Below are positions 51,024 through 59,814 of a stretch of DNA of 64,000 nt, piece after piece. The stretch's first letter is position 1, and each line of letters begins with the position of its first letter. The notes under the pieces were generated by a model that worked only from the letters and a program-made list of their open reading frames with translations, was not told the DNA's origin and searched no databases. The position numbers and the translations under genes were made by a program. This stretch comes from Asanoa ishikariensis (lineage in GTDB: Bacteria > Actinomycetota > Actinomycetes > Mycobacteriales > Micromonosporaceae). The DNA lies in assembly GCF_900107455.1 (NCBI RefSeq), contig NZ_FNQB01000003.1, positions 248,001 to 312,000 of the forward strand. The letters are read 5' to 3'.

Positions 51024-52031
51024 TCAGGTGGACTGGCGGCGGACGAGTTGGGTCGGAATGACGATCTCCCGCGGCGGCCCGGCCACGCCGTTGATCCGGT
51101 CGAGCAGCAGCCGCGCGCAGGCCACGCCTATCTCCCGTGCCGGGTTGGCGATCGTGGTCAGTTGCGGTGTGACCAGGCTGGCCGCGTCGATGTCGTCGAA
51201 GCCCATCACCGCGAGGTCCTCGGGCACCCGCAGCCCGCGTTCCCGGGCCGCGTCGAGCGCGCCGATCGCCATCATGTCGTTGGCGCACAGCACCGCGTCG
51301 GGCCGCTTGCGTTGCCTGATCAGCCTTTCCACGCCGTGCGCGCCGCCGGCGCGGCTGAAGTCGGTGTGCACCAACAGGTTCTGCTGTGGACCGACACCGG
51401 CTTCGGCGAGTGCGGCGCGGTAGCCGGCGACCCGCTCGGCGGCCGGCCCCTCGGCGGCGGGGCCGCAGATGAAGGCGATCCGCCGATATCCATTGTGGAT
51501 CAGGTAGCGGACCGCGTCGCGGGCGCCGCCCTCGTCGTCGCTGTGCACCAGGTCGACGCCGGGCTGCGTCTGGCGCCCGCCGAGCCGGACCACCGGGATC
51601 TGCGCGTCGATCACCGGCTGGAGGTCGTCGGTGTGGGTGTTGAAGACGGCGAACGCGACGCCGTCGACCTGCCGCGAGATCATCTTGTCGAGGGCGGCCC
51701 GTTCCAGATCGCGGACGCCGTTGGTGTTGGTGATGATCTCGTCGTAGCCGGCCGGGCCGAGCACGTCCTGCACACCTCGGGCGAGCACCGGGTAGAACGG
51801 GTTGGTGATGTCGGGGATCACCAGGCCGATCGTCAGGCTGCGGCCGGCGCGCAGGCCGCGGGCCACCACGTTGGGCCGGTAGCCGAGCTCCTCGATCGCG
51901 TCCATGATCCGCTGTCGGGTCTGGGCCGACACCGGCCGGCGCCCGTTGAGGGCGTGCGAGACCGTGGTCGCGCTGACCCCGGCGAGCTGCGCGACCTGGC
52001 CGATCCGCGGCCGGTCGCCGCGAAACGCCAC
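51024..52031 (-). CDS. LacI-family transcriptional repressor
   Basis: A 335-residue regulator. I use the GTG at 52029-52031 because AGGAGGTCC lies just upstream, which removes a long non-coding extension. The LacI helix-turn-helix reads RIGQVAQLAGVSATTVSHALNG, then RPVSAQTRQRIMDAIEELGYRPN. The sugar-sensing domain has TIGLVIPDITNPFYPVLARG and VLCANDMMAIGALDAARERG. It very probably represses the sugar-acid import and dehydratase operon that follows on the same strand. Confidence 0.93.
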   Translation of the reverse strand: MAFRGDRPRIGQVAQLAGVSATTVSHALNGRRPVSAQTRQRIMDAIEELGYRPNVVARGLRAGRSLTIGLVIPDITNPFYPVLARGVQDVLGPAGYDEIITNTNGVRDLERAALDKMISRQVDGVAFAVFNTHTDDLQPVIDAQIPVVRLGGRQTQPGVDLVHSDDEGGARDAVRYLIHNGYRRIAFICGPAAEGPAAERVAGYRAALAEAGVGPQQNLLVHTDFSRAGGAHGVERLIRQRKRPDAVLCANDMMAIGALDAARERGLRVPEDLAVMGFDDIDAASLVTPQLTTIANPAREIGVACARLLLDRINGVAGPPREIVIPTQLVRRQST

Positions 52032-52194
52032 CCCGGACCTCCTCGGCTCGGCGAGTCCTGCTGGCCGGATCGTACCGCGCTCGCAGTGACGTCCGTCGAA
52101 CTGAGCCGGACACGCCGGGAGTGTTGATGCCTCAACGTAGTCGGACCGTGACCTAAAGTTATCGGCGTTTGCCACAACAGGGGAGTCACGGGGA

Positions 52195-52773
52195 ATGGGA
52201 TCGTCGCATGTCGCGCTGCCCTTTGAGGGGCGGCTGCACCTGCTGCGGGAGTGGGGGCACGAGCTGCCCGCAAGCTGGCGATGGGCCGCGGATCGGGACA
52301 TTCCCGGGGCCGACGACGCCGACCCGCGGGCGATCCGCGCCCTGTTGCGCGCCACCTACCCGCGATTGGTCCCGACGCGGGTCCTGGCGCCGCCGTCGCA
52401 CGACACCACGTTGTGGCTTCCGCCGTCCGTGGCCCTGCGGCTCGCGACGGGAGTGCGGTTGCCGCACCTCCTGACCGCGCCAGAAAGGCGCCGGCCCAGC
52501 TTCCGCCTTCGCGGAGGCCGGTCCGACCCAGAGGTGGCCGAGGCCGCGTTGGCGGCGGCGGACGAGGTCGACGAATGCGCCGTGGTGATCCGGGAGTCGG
52601 TCCTGATCGGATACCTGACACTGCTGCCGGGCTGGCACGCCGAGCCGGAGGTGCTCCGCGACTACCTGGCCACACGTCTGGCCGCGCCGCGCGTGCCGCG
52701 CAGGTTGCTGGTGCTGGAGCGGTTCCCGCGTACCCCGGACGGCGCGATCGACCGAGCGGCGCTGCCGGATTAG
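52195..52773 (+). CDS. Orphan protein resembling an adenylation-enzyme C-terminal subdomain
   Basis: A 192-residue protein from ATG 52195, after GGGGAG. The N-terminal 110 residues match nothing I know (LHLLREWGHELPASWRWA; LLRATYPRLVPTRVLAPPS). Residues 118-192 look like the C-terminal swinging domain of AMP-forming ligases and NRPS adenylation domains: VDECAVVIRESVLIGYLTLLPG, LRDYLATRLAAPRVPRRLLVLE, RFPRTPDGAIDRAALPD. The usual catalytic lysine of the NGKxDR motif is replaced (DGAIDR). No NRPS or acyl-ligase gene is adjacent. It may be a fragment or a recruited regulatory domain. It diverges from the LacI gene by 163 bases. Confidence 0.6.
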   Translation: MGSSHVALPFEGRLHLLREWGHELPASWRWAADRDIPGADDADPRAIRALLRATYPRLVPTRVLAPPSHDTTLWLPPSVALRLATGVRLPHLLTAPERRRPSFRLRGGRSDPEVAEAALAAADEVDECAVVIRESVLIGYLTLLPGWHAEPEVLRDYLATRLAAPRVPRRLLVLERFPRTPDGAIDRAALPD

Positions 52774-52786
52774 GCCCGGTGCCGGG

Positions 52787-55117
52787 TCAGGCCCGGTCGC
52801 GCTGGGCGCGCAGGGCGGCCGTCGCACGCTCGACGGACAGCGGCGGCGAGAGCAGATGGCCCTGGCCGTAGCCGCAGCCGAGGTCGAGCAGCGCGTCGAG
52901 CTGCGCCGGCGTCTCGATGCCCTCGGCGAACGCCTTCATCGACAGTGAGTCGGCCACCGCCATGATGGCGCGGACGATGCCGCGACCGTTGTTCTCGGAC
53001 TCTCCCATCGCCGCCACGAACGCCCGGTCGATCTTCAGCCCCTCGACCGGGAACCGCTGCAGATAGGCCAGGCTGGAGTACGACATCCCGAAGTCGTCGA
53101 GCGCGAAGTGCACGCCCGCGTCGCGCAGCGCCGACACCTGGCTGGAGATGTCCTCCGCGGTGTCCATGTGCTCGGTGACCTCGAGCCAGATGTCGGCCGG
53201 GTCCACCCCGGCCGCACGGATCACGTCGAGCAACTCGCCGTGCCCACGCTCGAGCTGCACGGCCGAGATGTTGACGCTCATCGTCAGGCGCTCGGACGGG
53301 AACTCGCGCTGCCACGCCGCGAGCTGCCGGCACGCCTGGTCGAGCACCCAGGCGCCGATCGGCACTATCGCGCCGGTCTCCTCGGCGAGCGGGATGAACA
53401 CGTCCGGCGGCACGTTGCCGCGCTCCGGATGGCGCCAGCGCGCCAGCGCCTCGAACGAGCGGATCGTGTCGCTCTTCAGCTCGACCATCGGCTGGTACGC
53501 CACCGAGAGCTCGCCGTGGTCGAGTGCCTCGGACAGGTCGGAGCGCAGGTCGAGCCGGTCTATCGAGCGGTGCGAGGCCTCGTCGTCGAAGACCTCCAGC
53601 CGGCCGGTGCCGCGGGCCTTGGCCGCGTACATCGCGGCGTCGGCGTCGCGCAGCATCGCGCTGGCGGAGGCGGTGCCGCGCCGGCCGAGCACCGCGCCGA
53701 TGCTCGCGGTGACCTCGACCCGCTCGCCGCGCAGCGGGAACTCGTCGGCCAGCGCCACCTGGATGCGGCGGCCCATGTCGTTGACGTCGGTCAGGTCGGT
53801 GGCGCCGTTGACCAGCAGGACGAACTCGTCGCCGCCGAACCGGGCCAGCATGTCGCCCGGGCGCACCACCTTGCGCAGCCGCTGGGCCACCTGCTGGATC
53901 AGCTCGTCACCGGCCTCGTGGCCGAGCCGGTCGTTGACCGCCTTGAACTTGTCGAGGTCGAAGAAGAGCAGCCCGGCCGCGCCGGTCGGCGAGTTGGCCA
54001 GCGCCTCGTCGATCCGCTGGGCGGCGGTCATCCGGTTGGCCAGCCCGGTCAGCGGGTCGCGCGAGGCCCGCCGGTGCAGCTCCTGCTCGCGGGCCTTGAG
54101 CCGGCGGTAGTGCTCGCCGTTGCTCATCGCCACGCTCAGATAGCTGGCCAGCACCTGGGCGACCTCGACGGACGACTTGCCGAACGACCGGGCGCGCCGG
54201 CCCCTGGCGGCCAGGACCGCGATCACCGTGCCGTCGCGCATCACCGGGACGAGCAGCATCGGGTCGTCGTTCGTGGTGCCCGGCCCGACGTACGCCTCGC
54301 CGGCCGCCAGCCGAGGCCAGCCGGGCAGCTCGGCAGCGGGTCTCGGCCACCGTGTTCCCGTGTCGACGTTGGTGTCGGCCGCCGCTGCCACCTCGGCGAG
54401 GTCGTCGCGCACCGTGAGCACCCAGGCGGAGTCGGTGCCGGTCAGCTCGCGCAGCAGCACCACGGCCTCGTCGAGCAGCGACCCGACGTCGAGGTGGCGG
54501 GCCAGGCCCGGGCCGGCCTGGGCGAGCCGTTCGATCGCCGCGCCGCGCTCGCGCGACTCGACGGCCGAGTACATCCGGTAGGCCATCGAGAGCAGCACCT
54601 GCAGGTCGGCCGGCGTGAACAGGTCGCCGCCGCTGCGGTAGAGCACGAGCATGTCGCCGGCGAACTCGGTGCCCACGCCGGACAGCGGAATCCAGGCCGC
54701 CGACGTGCTCTCGACGTCACGCAGCGGCGGCGGACGGTCGTCGACCGGCACGCTGTGGCGGGCCGCGGCGCTGCCGGAGGTGATCACCCGGCGGGCGGTC
54801 GGGCCGACCGGCCAGCCGGTCGTGAACGCCGGGTCGTCCTCGGGTAGCCCGCAGGACGCGGTGACGAACAACCGGTCGTCGATGGCCTCGGCTATGCAGA
54901 CCACGTCGGCGGCGAACACCTCGGACAGCACGGTCAGGGTGCGGTCGATCAGCCGGGCCGGGGACGACGGCGTGCCGATGACGGTCAGCAGCCGGATCAG
55001 CCGGGCGGTGTCCCGGTACGCCGCCGCGGCAGCGCCCTCCGCACGGGAGAGGGCGGCGCGGAGGGTCTCCGCCTCGGACTCGAAGCGGGGTGTCTGTGCG
55101 TCCCCGTAGGCCACCAC
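52787..55117 (-). CDS. GAF-GGDEF-EAL cyclic-di-GMP protein
   Basis: A 776-residue signalling protein. The N-terminal 340 residues hold two GAF-like sensor regions (LIRLLTVIGTPSSPARLIDRT; ARHLDVGSLLDEAVVLLRELTG). A GGDEF domain follows with the intact catalytic motif GGDEF (about 425-431), and an EAL domain with EALARWRHPE and the later DDFGMSYSSLAYLQRFPVEG, carrying the residues expected for phosphodiesterase activity. It could both make and break c-di-GMP. No membrane helix is predicted. The GTG start at 55115-55117 is 6 bases after the FIST gene, so the two form one sensory operon. Confidence 0.92.
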   Translation of the reverse strand: MVAYGDAQTPRFESEAETLRAALSRAEGAAAAAYRDTARLIRLLTVIGTPSSPARLIDRTLTVLSEVFAADVVCIAEAIDDRLFVTASCGLPEDDPAFTTGWPVGPTARRVITSGSAAARHSVPVDDRPPPLRDVESTSAAWIPLSGVGTEFAGDMLVLYRSGGDLFTPADLQVLLSMAYRMYSAVESRERGAAIERLAQAGPGLARHLDVGSLLDEAVVLLRELTGTDSAWVLTVRDDLAEVAAAADTNVDTGTRWPRPAAELPGWPRLAAGEAYVGPGTTNDDPMLLVPVMRDGTVIAVLAARGRRARSFGKSSVEVAQVLASYLSVAMSNGEHYRRLKAREQELHRRASRDPLTGLANRMTAAQRIDEALANSPTGAAGLLFFDLDKFKAVNDRLGHEAGDELIQQVAQRLRKVVRPGDMLARFGGDEFVLLVNGATDLTDVNDMGRRIQVALADEFPLRGERVEVTASIGAVLGRRGTASASAMLRDADAAMYAAKARGTGRLEVFDDEASHRSIDRLDLRSDLSEALDHGELSVAYQPMVELKSDTIRSFEALARWRHPERGNVPPDVFIPLAEETGAIVPIGAWVLDQACRQLAAWQREFPSERLTMSVNISAVQLERGHGELLDVIRAAGVDPADIWLEVTEHMDTAEDISSQVSALRDAGVHFALDDFGMSYSSLAYLQRFPVEGLKIDRAFVAAMGESENNGRGIVRAIMAVADSLSMKAFAEGIETPAQLDALLDLGCGYGQGHLLSPPLSVERATAALRAQRDRA

Positions 55118-55123
55118 GGCCGG

Positions 55124-56311
55124 TCAGAGCGCCATCGCCGCGATGGTGGCGTTGTGGTAACCCGCGACGCCGGTGGTCCGCGCGAACTCGCCGTACGTGT
55201 AGTAGCCGAACGTCGGCGCGTTGCCCGCCGCCCGCTGAAGCCGCCGGGCCTCCTCATGCCCGCGCTCGCCCAGGATGTCGAGCCGGGCGACGCAGTCGAA
55301 CACCAGCACCACCGCTGGTTCCTCGTCGTCGACGACGCCGGCCACCACCTGCTCGCCGACCTCGAGGAGGTCCTCGGTGTCGCAGGAGACCACCTGGACG
55401 GCTGAGAAGGGCGGCAGCGGCGAGAAGGTGCGCAGGTCGCCGTCGCTGTCGATGAACGCGCCGCGGATCAGCAGCGATCCGTCCGGCTGGATGAGCCCGA
55501 AGGCGTGCTCCGAGTGGTATCCGCCAGCCCGCGGATAGAGCTTGTGGCCGGTCTGGACGGGCCGGAAGTTCTCCCTGTAGACCTCCAGCGCGGGCCGGCC
55601 CCCGAGCTCGCGGACTATCTGGCCGTCGACCCCGCTGAGCATCAGCGGCAGGCTCGTCGGCTGCCAGCCGTGCCCACCGATCACCCGTAGCGGCCGGTCC
55701 GAGCCGATCCAGATGGCCACCGCGGCGTCCCGGAGCACCTTGTCGCCGGCGAACACGAACGTCTCGGCGAGGTTGCGGTCGTCGGCCGCCGCTCCGCCGA
55801 TCACCGGAATCTGGAACCCCGTGACCTTGTGGATGCCGTTGAGTAGCTCCTGCTGGTCACCGGCCAGACCGTCGGAGAAGATCAGAACCGCCTCGTGCGG
55901 GGAGCGCACCGGTCCCACCGCGTCCAGCGCGGCCCGCGCCAGCGAGCGCCCGGCCCGGGTGGCGTCGGCCTCCACACCGGTGGCGTGCCCGAGGCCGAAG
56001 CGGTAGCCGCCGCCGGCCAGGGCCAGCACGGCGATGCCGTCACCGGGCTCGGTGAGCTGGCCGTTGTGTAGTTGACCGGAGCTCGTGGCACCGGCGATCA
56101 CGGCCGAGCCGGCGGCCGCGTTGACGGTCTTCAGCATGGTCTCGAGGTCGTACCGGACAGAGGCGTACACCAGGACCAGATCGGGCTGGTGGCCCTCAAG
56201 TGGGCGCAATGCCTCGTTGACCGCCGTCTCGGCGGCCAGTCGCGTGTCGGCGCCGCTTCCGGTGCCGACGCCGCGGACAACGCGGTTGCTGGTCAGAACC
56301 CTCACCCCCAC
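55124..56311 (-). CDS. FIST-domain sensory protein
   Basis: A 395-residue protein with FIST N-terminal (DLVLVYASVRYDLETMLKTVN; AGATSSGQLHNG; IPVIGGAAADD) and FIST_C regions (ALEVYRENF; LIRGAFIDSDGDLRTFSPLP; VVLVFDCVARLDILGER; TFGYYTYGEFA). FIST domains sense small molecules, possibly amino acids, and are often encoded with GGDEF/EAL or kinase proteins, as here. It starts at GTG 56309-56311. A TACAAT box at 56338-56343 on the minus strand is a likely -10 element. Confidence 0.88.
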   Translation of the reverse strand: MGVRVLTSNRVVRGVGTGSGADTRLAAETAVNEALRPLEGHQPDLVLVYASVRYDLETMLKTVNAAAGSAVIAGATSSGQLHNGQLTEPGDGIAVLALAGGGYRFGLGHATGVEADATRAGRSLARAALDAVGPVRSPHEAVLIFSDGLAGDQQELLNGIHKVTGFQIPVIGGAAADDRNLAETFVFAGDKVLRDAAVAIWIGSDRPLRVIGGHGWQPTSLPLMLSGVDGQIVRELGGRPALEVYRENFRPVQTGHKLYPRAGGYHSEHAFGLIQPDGSLLIRGAFIDSDGDLRTFSPLPPFSAVQVVSCDTEDLLEVGEQVVAGVVDDEEPAVVLVFDCVARLDILGERGHEEARRLQRAAGNAPTFGYYTYGEFARTTGVAGYHNATIAAMAL

Positions 56312-56337
56312 ACGAATGCGTGGTCAGACAACCACCG

Positions 56338-56343
56338 ATTGTA
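56338..56343 (-). promoter_or_regulatory. -10 box of the FIST/GGDEF-EAL operon
   Basis: TACAAT on the minus strand, with TGAAGG 17 bases upstream as a weak -35, lies 26 bases before the GTG start of the FIST gene. Confidence 0.4.
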
Positions 56344-56406
56344 GTGGTGAGGTCAGTTCGCCTTCAGGGATGAGTGGCGATGGTCATAACGCGTTCTGGG
56401 GCGGGT

Positions 56407-56447
56407 GGCACCCGGTGGTCCCCGAGGGGCGGGAACCACCGGGTGCC
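56407..56447 (-). terminator. Hairpin terminator of the M14 peptidase gene
   Basis: Arms GGCACCCGGTGGT (56407-56419) and ACCACCGGGTGCC (56435-56447) pair over 13 bp around a 15-base loop, 6 bases past the stop of the peptidase gene. Confidence 0.8.
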
Positions 56448-56452
56448 GTGAC

Positions 56453-59242
56453 TCACCCTACGACCGACTTGAGCGAGATCCCGGCCGCGCGCAGGTCACT
56501 GACCAGATCGCGCAGGTACGGGTGCTCGTCGGCCTGCAGGCCCTCGGGGTTGGGGATGACCAGCCAGGCCGAGCCGTCGGCCTGGCTGACCCGGGCGGTG
56601 TCGGTGTAGCCGTCGACCACCGACTCGGCGCGGGCCAGATCGGCCGAAGCGACCTTGATGGTGATCGGGCGCCACTCGCCGCCCAGGTTCTCCGGTGTCG
56701 GTGCGGCCGCCGCGGCCGCTCGGGCCGGGTCGACCGTCGCCGACGCCGACCTGCGCGCCACCGACTGGCCCGCCGGGTAGAGCACCGAGTTGGCGAGCAT
56801 CTGGATGCCGCTCTCGTTGTACGCCCGGAACAGCGGGTTGAAGGCGAACAGCACCGCCCGACCGGCACCGGTCGGCTCGTCGACCACGGCCGCCGTGCCG
56901 GCGAGCAGGTGCTCGTCGACCGTGAAGCCGTTGTGCCAGAAGGTGTCGTCCGTGGGGTAGGTGACCACGTTGGTGCCGGTGGTGCTCGGGTTGAGGATCG
57001 GGTCCTCGTTGTTGAACTCGAAGTCCTCGGCGGGGCGACCGGCGCCAACCGGGCTGCTGCCGTCGACGTCGACCCGGAAGTGCGAGCCGATCACCGTGTA
57101 GTCCGGCGTCTGGGGCTTCTCGGTGGTCGAGGTGAGCCCAGCCGCCCGAGCGACCCGGGTGCCTTCGTTGCGCAGGCCGATGTAGGTGTTGCCGGCGGCC
57201 ACCCAGTTACGCAGGTTCTGCTGGCCGGCGGCGGTCAGACCACCGGTCGCGCTGCTGCCGTCCGGCACCAGCACCACCGTGCGGCCGGTGAAGGCCGCGG
57301 TGTTGTCGTTGATGTCGGCCGTGGTGACCGGCTTCAGGTCGAGGCCCCAGCGGGCGCCGAGCACGTAGCGCGCCTCGCCGTAGGAGCCGGAGGTGGTGGA
57401 GATGCCGGTGCCCCGGAACAGGCCGACGTCCGGCAGATTGACCGCCGCGCCGACCGGCGCCTTGCGGCTGGCGCTGAGCGTCACGCCCAGGCCGAGGGCC
57501 CGGTCGTTGAGCGCACCGGTCAGGCCGGCCTCCGGGAAGGTGGCCACGTTGGCGGAGTCGCGGCTGACCGCGACGCCGGCACCGAGCAGCGCGAAGGTGA
57601 GCTCCGCGGCGCCGGCCGAGTCGAGCCGGAACTGGTAGGAGCCGCCCTCGGGTGCGGTGGCCGCCTTGCCGCCGGCCGGCCGCGCCACGCGCTGCACCTT
57701 GGGCTTGAGCTCGTCACCGGTGTAGATGGTGTCGATGCCCATCAGCAGCGGGTTGCTCCAGGAGGACACGTCGTAGAAGTACGGGAACGGCACGTACGGG
57801 TCCTCGCCCAACGTCGCCTGGATCCAGTGCTTCTGCGGCTGCGCCATCGGGATCCAGTAAGCGCCCTTCGGCACGGTCAGGTTGTCGGCGTCGCGGCCAC
57901 CGAACACGTGCGCCTTCGGCACCGTGATCGGCTCCTTGACCTCGTACACCTCGACGTCCATCCCACGCAGCCGCTCGACCAGCCGGCGCACGTCGGCCTG
58001 CTGGCGGTCGGGGAGCAGGAAGTACGACTTGATGTTGACGTCCGGCACCGGGAACTGCACCGTGTTGTCGGGCTGCACGACCTCGTTGGGGGAGAGCGTG
58101 CCGGCCTTGCCCTCGGCGAGGGCGTCGGTCCAGACCTTGAACCAGCCGTTGAGCACCTCGCGCTTGTTGGCCGAGGTCCAGCCGATCGTCGACCACTGGG
58201 TGTTGAACTGCTGCTGCACCCGGTCCTGGACCGCCGACGCGCTGCCCTTCTCGTAGGTCATGCCGGCGGCACCGAAGCCGGCTGCCGGCACCGTGTCGCC
58301 GTAACCCATGTAGAAGAGGTCGTAGGTGTCGTAGTTGAAGTAGCACTCGGTGGTGACCGCGCCGGCGCAGGCGCCGTTGTAGCCGAAGCCGGCCTTGTTG
58401 GCCTCACCGATGCGGTTGATCCAGTCCACCGGCTCGCTGGCGATCTCGTGGTGGATCGGGTCGGCGTTCGGCGGGAAGAAGTACCGCCGGCTGCCCATCT
58501 CGTGCGCGTCGATGAAGACCTGCGGCGGGTACTTGCGCAGCAGGTCGATCTTGCCGTCGGTCTCCGGCTGGGTGCGGGCGAACCAGTCGCGGTTCAGGTC
58601 GAAGCCGTACTCGTTCTGCCGGCGGCTGGCGGCGCGGCCGTCCGGGTTCTGGGTCGGGATGATGACCGTGACCAGGTTGTCGTTGCGGTCACGCACGTCG
58701 CAGGACAGGCCGGCGGCGAGCTCGTAGAGCGACTTCAGCGAAGCGTCGGCGCCGCTGGTCTCACCACCGTGGACGTTGCCGGCGATGTAGACGATGGCCG
58801 GACCGTCGTGCGCGATCCGGGCGGCCTTCGAGGGGGCCATCGTGCGCGGGTCACGCAGGTCGCGGATGTTCTCCGCGATCTCGGCGAGACCCGCCTTGGT
58901 GACGTGCGAGCTGTCGGAGACGATCGCGTACGGCAGCGGTTGGCCGGTGACGCTGGTGGCCATCGTGCCGGTGACCACGCGGTCGGAGGCGTTGTCGACG
59001 GCCGCCACGTACCGGCGGATCTCGTCGTTGGTGACGACCCGCTGCTGACCGACACCGAGCGGGAAGCCGAGGAAGGCCTCCGGGCTCGGAACGTCGGCCA
59101 GGTGGGCCTGGGGGTTCGGGTCACAGGCTGGACGAGGGGGGTTGGCGCTTGCGGGGACGCCGTTGAGCATCGGCAGCGTGCCGGCGAGCAACAGCGCTGT
59201 CGCTGCACCCGCAAGCCGTTTTGCGCGGTTCGGTAGTCGCAT
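56453..59242 (-). CDS. Secreted M14-family zinc carboxypeptidase
   Basis: A 929-residue exported peptidase from ATG 59240-59242, behind GGAAGGGAAG. A signal peptide (residues 1-33, ending PASA) is followed by the peptidase: zinc ligands in NVHGGETSG (His158, Glu161) and IDAHEMG (His247), with NPDGRAASRR and DLNRDWFAR between. The C-terminal 500 residues hold beta-rich and flavodoxin-like segments (LVPDGSSATGGLTAAGQQNLRNW region; AVLFAFNPLFRAYNESG) and no cell-wall anchor. It probably trims peptides or murein-linked peptides outside the cell. It is monocistronic, with its own promoter and terminator. Confidence 0.9.
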   Translation of the reverse strand: MRLPNRAKRLAGAATALLLAGTLPMLNGVPASANPPRPACDPNPQAHLADVPSPEAFLGFPLGVGQQRVVTNDEIRRYVAAVDNASDRVVTGTMATSVTGQPLPYAIVSDSSHVTKAGLAEIAENIRDLRDPRTMAPSKAARIAHDGPAIVYIAGNVHGGETSGADASLKSLYELAAGLSCDVRDRNDNLVTVIIPTQNPDGRAASRRQNEYGFDLNRDWFARTQPETDGKIDLLRKYPPQVFIDAHEMGSRRYFFPPNADPIHHEIASEPVDWINRIGEANKAGFGYNGACAGAVTTECYFNYDTYDLFYMGYGDTVPAAGFGAAGMTYEKGSASAVQDRVQQQFNTQWSTIGWTSANKREVLNGWFKVWTDALAEGKAGTLSPNEVVQPDNTVQFPVPDVNIKSYFLLPDRQQADVRRLVERLRGMDVEVYEVKEPITVPKAHVFGGRDADNLTVPKGAYWIPMAQPQKHWIQATLGEDPYVPFPYFYDVSSWSNPLLMGIDTIYTGDELKPKVQRVARPAGGKAATAPEGGSYQFRLDSAGAAELTFALLGAGVAVSRDSANVATFPEAGLTGALNDRALGLGVTLSASRKAPVGAAVNLPDVGLFRGTGISTTSGSYGEARYVLGARWGLDLKPVTTADINDNTAAFTGRTVVLVPDGSSATGGLTAAGQQNLRNWVAAGNTYIGLRNEGTRVARAAGLTSTTEKPQTPDYTVIGSHFRVDVDGSSPVGAGRPAEDFEFNNEDPILNPSTTGTNVVTYPTDDTFWHNGFTVDEHLLAGTAAVVDEPTGAGRAVLFAFNPLFRAYNESGIQMLANSVLYPAGQSVARRSASATVDPARAAAAAAPTPENLGGEWRPITIKVASADLARAESVVDGYTDTARVSQADGSAWLVIPNPEGLQADEHPYLRDLVSDLRAAGISLKSVVG

Positions 59243-59287
59243 TAAACCCGCTTCCCTTCCCGGAAAGGTGGAGTGAAAGGCAAAACG

Positions 59288-59317
59288 AGCCTAGGACCTG
59301 GCATTTCCCATGGTCAA
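59288..59317 (-). promoter_or_regulatory. Housekeeping-type promoter of the M14 peptidase gene
   Basis: TTGACC (59312-59317) and TAGGCT (59288-59293) on the minus strand are spaced by 18 bases. The start codon is about 45 bases downstream of the -10 box. The rest of the 274-base gap to 59516 shows nothing clear; a 53-codon plus-strand frame (59310-59471) has no ribosome-binding site. Confidence 0.6.
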
Positions 59318-59516
59318 GATCCGAATGGCGGATCCCATTTACTGTGGCGAATACCAGGAAATCCGGCCGAACCGGACGAAGTCTATCGTGGACCGTCCGG
59401 CCGGCAGGACGCTCGAAAAAATCTTCCCGCCGGATGTCGAAACCAGGCCGGCCCGTTCGCAGCACTGGTGAGGACCGCCCGCGGCGTGCGGGTGGCGTCG
59501 ACGCAAGGAGACCGAC

Positions 59517-59807
59517 ATGTCGTTCCAGGCCTACCTCGACGCGGCGGAGGACAAGACCGGCAAGACCCCGCGCGAGCTGGTCGACGAGGCCCGCGCCCGG
59601 GGCTTCGACGCGGCTTCCGTGAAGGCGACCACCATCGTCGAGTGGCTGCGCGACGACTACGGCCTGGGTCGCGGGCACGCGATGGCCCTGGTCCACGTCA
59701 TCAAGAAGGGCCCGCGGATCTCCACCAAGCACGTCGGTCGCGCCGGCTCCCACGGCGACGCCTCCGACCTGCTCTGGCTGGACGGGAAGGCGAGCCGGCC
59801 GGCATAG
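59517..59807 (+). CDS. DUF4287-containing protein
   Basis: A 96-residue protein starting at ATG 59517, after AAGGAGACC. It matches the DUF4287 family: SFQAYLDAAEDKTGKTPREL, then ATTIVEWLRDDYGLGRGHAMA and LVHVIKKGP. These small helical proteins are common in actinomycetes and proteobacteria and have no known biochemical role. It lies 7 bases before the PaaK-like gene and may share its transcript. Confidence 0.88.
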   Translation: MSFQAYLDAAEDKTGKTPRELVDEARARGFDAASVKATTIVEWLRDDYGLGRGHAMALVHVIKKGPRISTKHVGRAGSHGDASDLLWLDGKASRPA

Positions 59808-59814
59808 TCGCGGC

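Noticed and set aside
56405-59236. 943-codon plus-strand ORF opposite the M14 peptidase
   Set aside because: No motif, very high Gly/Val/Arg/Asp content, and the minus strand has signal peptide, zinc ligands, promoter and terminator.
59310-59471. 53-codon plus-strand ORF before the DUF4287 gene
   Set aside because: No ribosome-binding site, and it overlaps the promoter of the M14 gene on the other strand.
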